Below are positions 21,488-21,916 of a stretch of 21,916 bases of DNA, piece by piece (position 1 is the first letter of the stretch; each line of letters starts with the position of its first letter). Both the position numbers and the translations under genes were made by a program. The DNA comes from an uncultured Candidatus Melainabacteria bacterium (lineage in GTDB: Bacteria > Cyanobacteriota > Vampirovibrionia > Gastranaerophilales > Gastranaerophilaceae), in contig CALBKW010000068.1 of the NCBI GenBank assembly GCA_937895785.1, positions 1 to 21,916 of the forward strand, given 5' to 3'. The notes beneath the pieces are model-generated. The model did no database searches. It was not told where the DNA came from and saw only the letters and a program-made list of their open reading frames with translations.

Positions 21488-21916
21488 TTATTCTTTGACC
21501 ATTTCTCTAAGTTTTTTCAATTGGTCACGAATTTCTGCAGCCCGTTCAAAATCAAGGATTTTTGCAGCTTTGTGCATGTCTTTTTCTAATTTTGTAATAA
21601 GTTTTGGCAAATCTTTTTTATCAATTCCAAGGTCAACCATTTCTTCTGCAACAATGTCTTCAAGGTTGCGATAACTTGCAACGAGTGAAAGAAGGTTGTT
21701 TTCAATAGGTTTTTTGATAGTTTTTGGAATAATTCCAAATTTTTTGTTATGTTCAAGCTGAATTTCACGTCGGCGTTCGGTTTCATCAATTGCTTTTTTC
21801 ATTGAATCAGTCATGTTGTCTGCGTACATAATAACTTCACCGCAGGCATTACGAGCAGCACGCCCGATTGTTTGTATTAAACTTGTTTCTGAACGTAAGA
21901 AACCTTCTTTGTCAGC
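21488..21916 (-). CDS. uvrB: Excinuclease ABC subunit B, C-terminal part
   Basis: UvrB is the damage-verifying helicase of nucleotide excision repair. The visible 142 residues begin at the window edge inside the helicase core, with DKEGFLRSETSLIQTIGRAARN (motifs V-VI), continue through MYADNMTDSM and the ERRREIQLEHNKKFGIIP segment, and end with the UvrC-binding UVR domain (LEKDMHKAAKILDFERAAEIRDQLKKL). The frame is open through position 21916, so the gene continues beyond the window and is simply cut. Confidence 0.97.
   Translation of the reverse strand, partial: ADKEGFLRSETSLIQTIGRAARNACGEVIMYADNMTDSMKKAIDETERRREIQLEHNKKFGIIPKTIKKPIENNLLSLVASYRNLEDIVAEEMVDLGIDKKDLPKLITKLEKDMHKAAKILDFERAAEIRDQLKKLREMVKE

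Overview
The window is low-GC (roughly one third G+C by eye) bacterial chromosome with short intergenic gaps and strong AGGAG-type ribosome binding sites. The gene set points to a Gram-negative cell with Kdo-containing LPS (kdsA, manC), bacterial type II fatty-acid synthesis and a type IV pilin-like surface protein. The pilin signature (FTLAEVLVVMGIIGVVAAITIPTL), the very low GC, and a cyanobacteria-like GFGGH motif in FabF suggest a non-photosynthetic relative of cyanobacteria (Melainabacteria/Gastranaerophilales). This placement is an inference; no rRNA is present to confirm it.

Layout. 1-2629: the 3' part of a membrane glycosyltransferase-like gene runs into convergent manC, the two sharing a CTAG at their stops. 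2800-4758: rplS-rbgA-rnhB, overlapping and co-oriented, in the order known from Bacillus. rnhB carries an in-frame insert made of a dispersed palindromic repeat. 4759-5195: a gene-free stretch with a second copy of that repeat, split by a GC-rich structured element. 5196-7425 (minus): a YkgJ-type Cys-cluster protein, rsmI and a pilin-like protein. 7510-8301: tpiA with its own promoter and a hairpin after it.

8373-13882 is a lipid/ribosome supercluster: small unknown gene, yceD, rpmF (with an unusual C-terminal tail), plsX, fabD, fabG, acpP, fabF. It supplies acyl-ACP and acyl-phosphate for membrane synthesis; fabH is missing from its usual place. 13949-14740 (minus): surE. 14896-14972: initiator tRNA-Met with promoter and terminator. 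15093-15551: low-molecular-weight phosphatase. 15552-15803: the remnant of a TetR-type regulator on the minus strand. 15804-19020: kdsA, a metallo-beta-lactamase-fold hydrolase, pheS (no pheT beside it) and a membrane protein, ending in two tandem perfect hairpins. 19112-19414 (minus): a Cys-rich small protein. 19562-21395: three unrecognised plus-strand genes, the first preceded by a perfect 12-bp direct repeat. 21488-21916 (minus): the C-terminal end of uvrB, cut by the window edge.

The observations most worth following are the repeat element inside rnhB and its split copy nearby, several genes with a -10 box about 6-9 bases before the ATG and no Shine-Dalgarno sequence (possible leaderless mRNAs), the L32 tail, the hairpin before rplS, and the three-gene unknown block.
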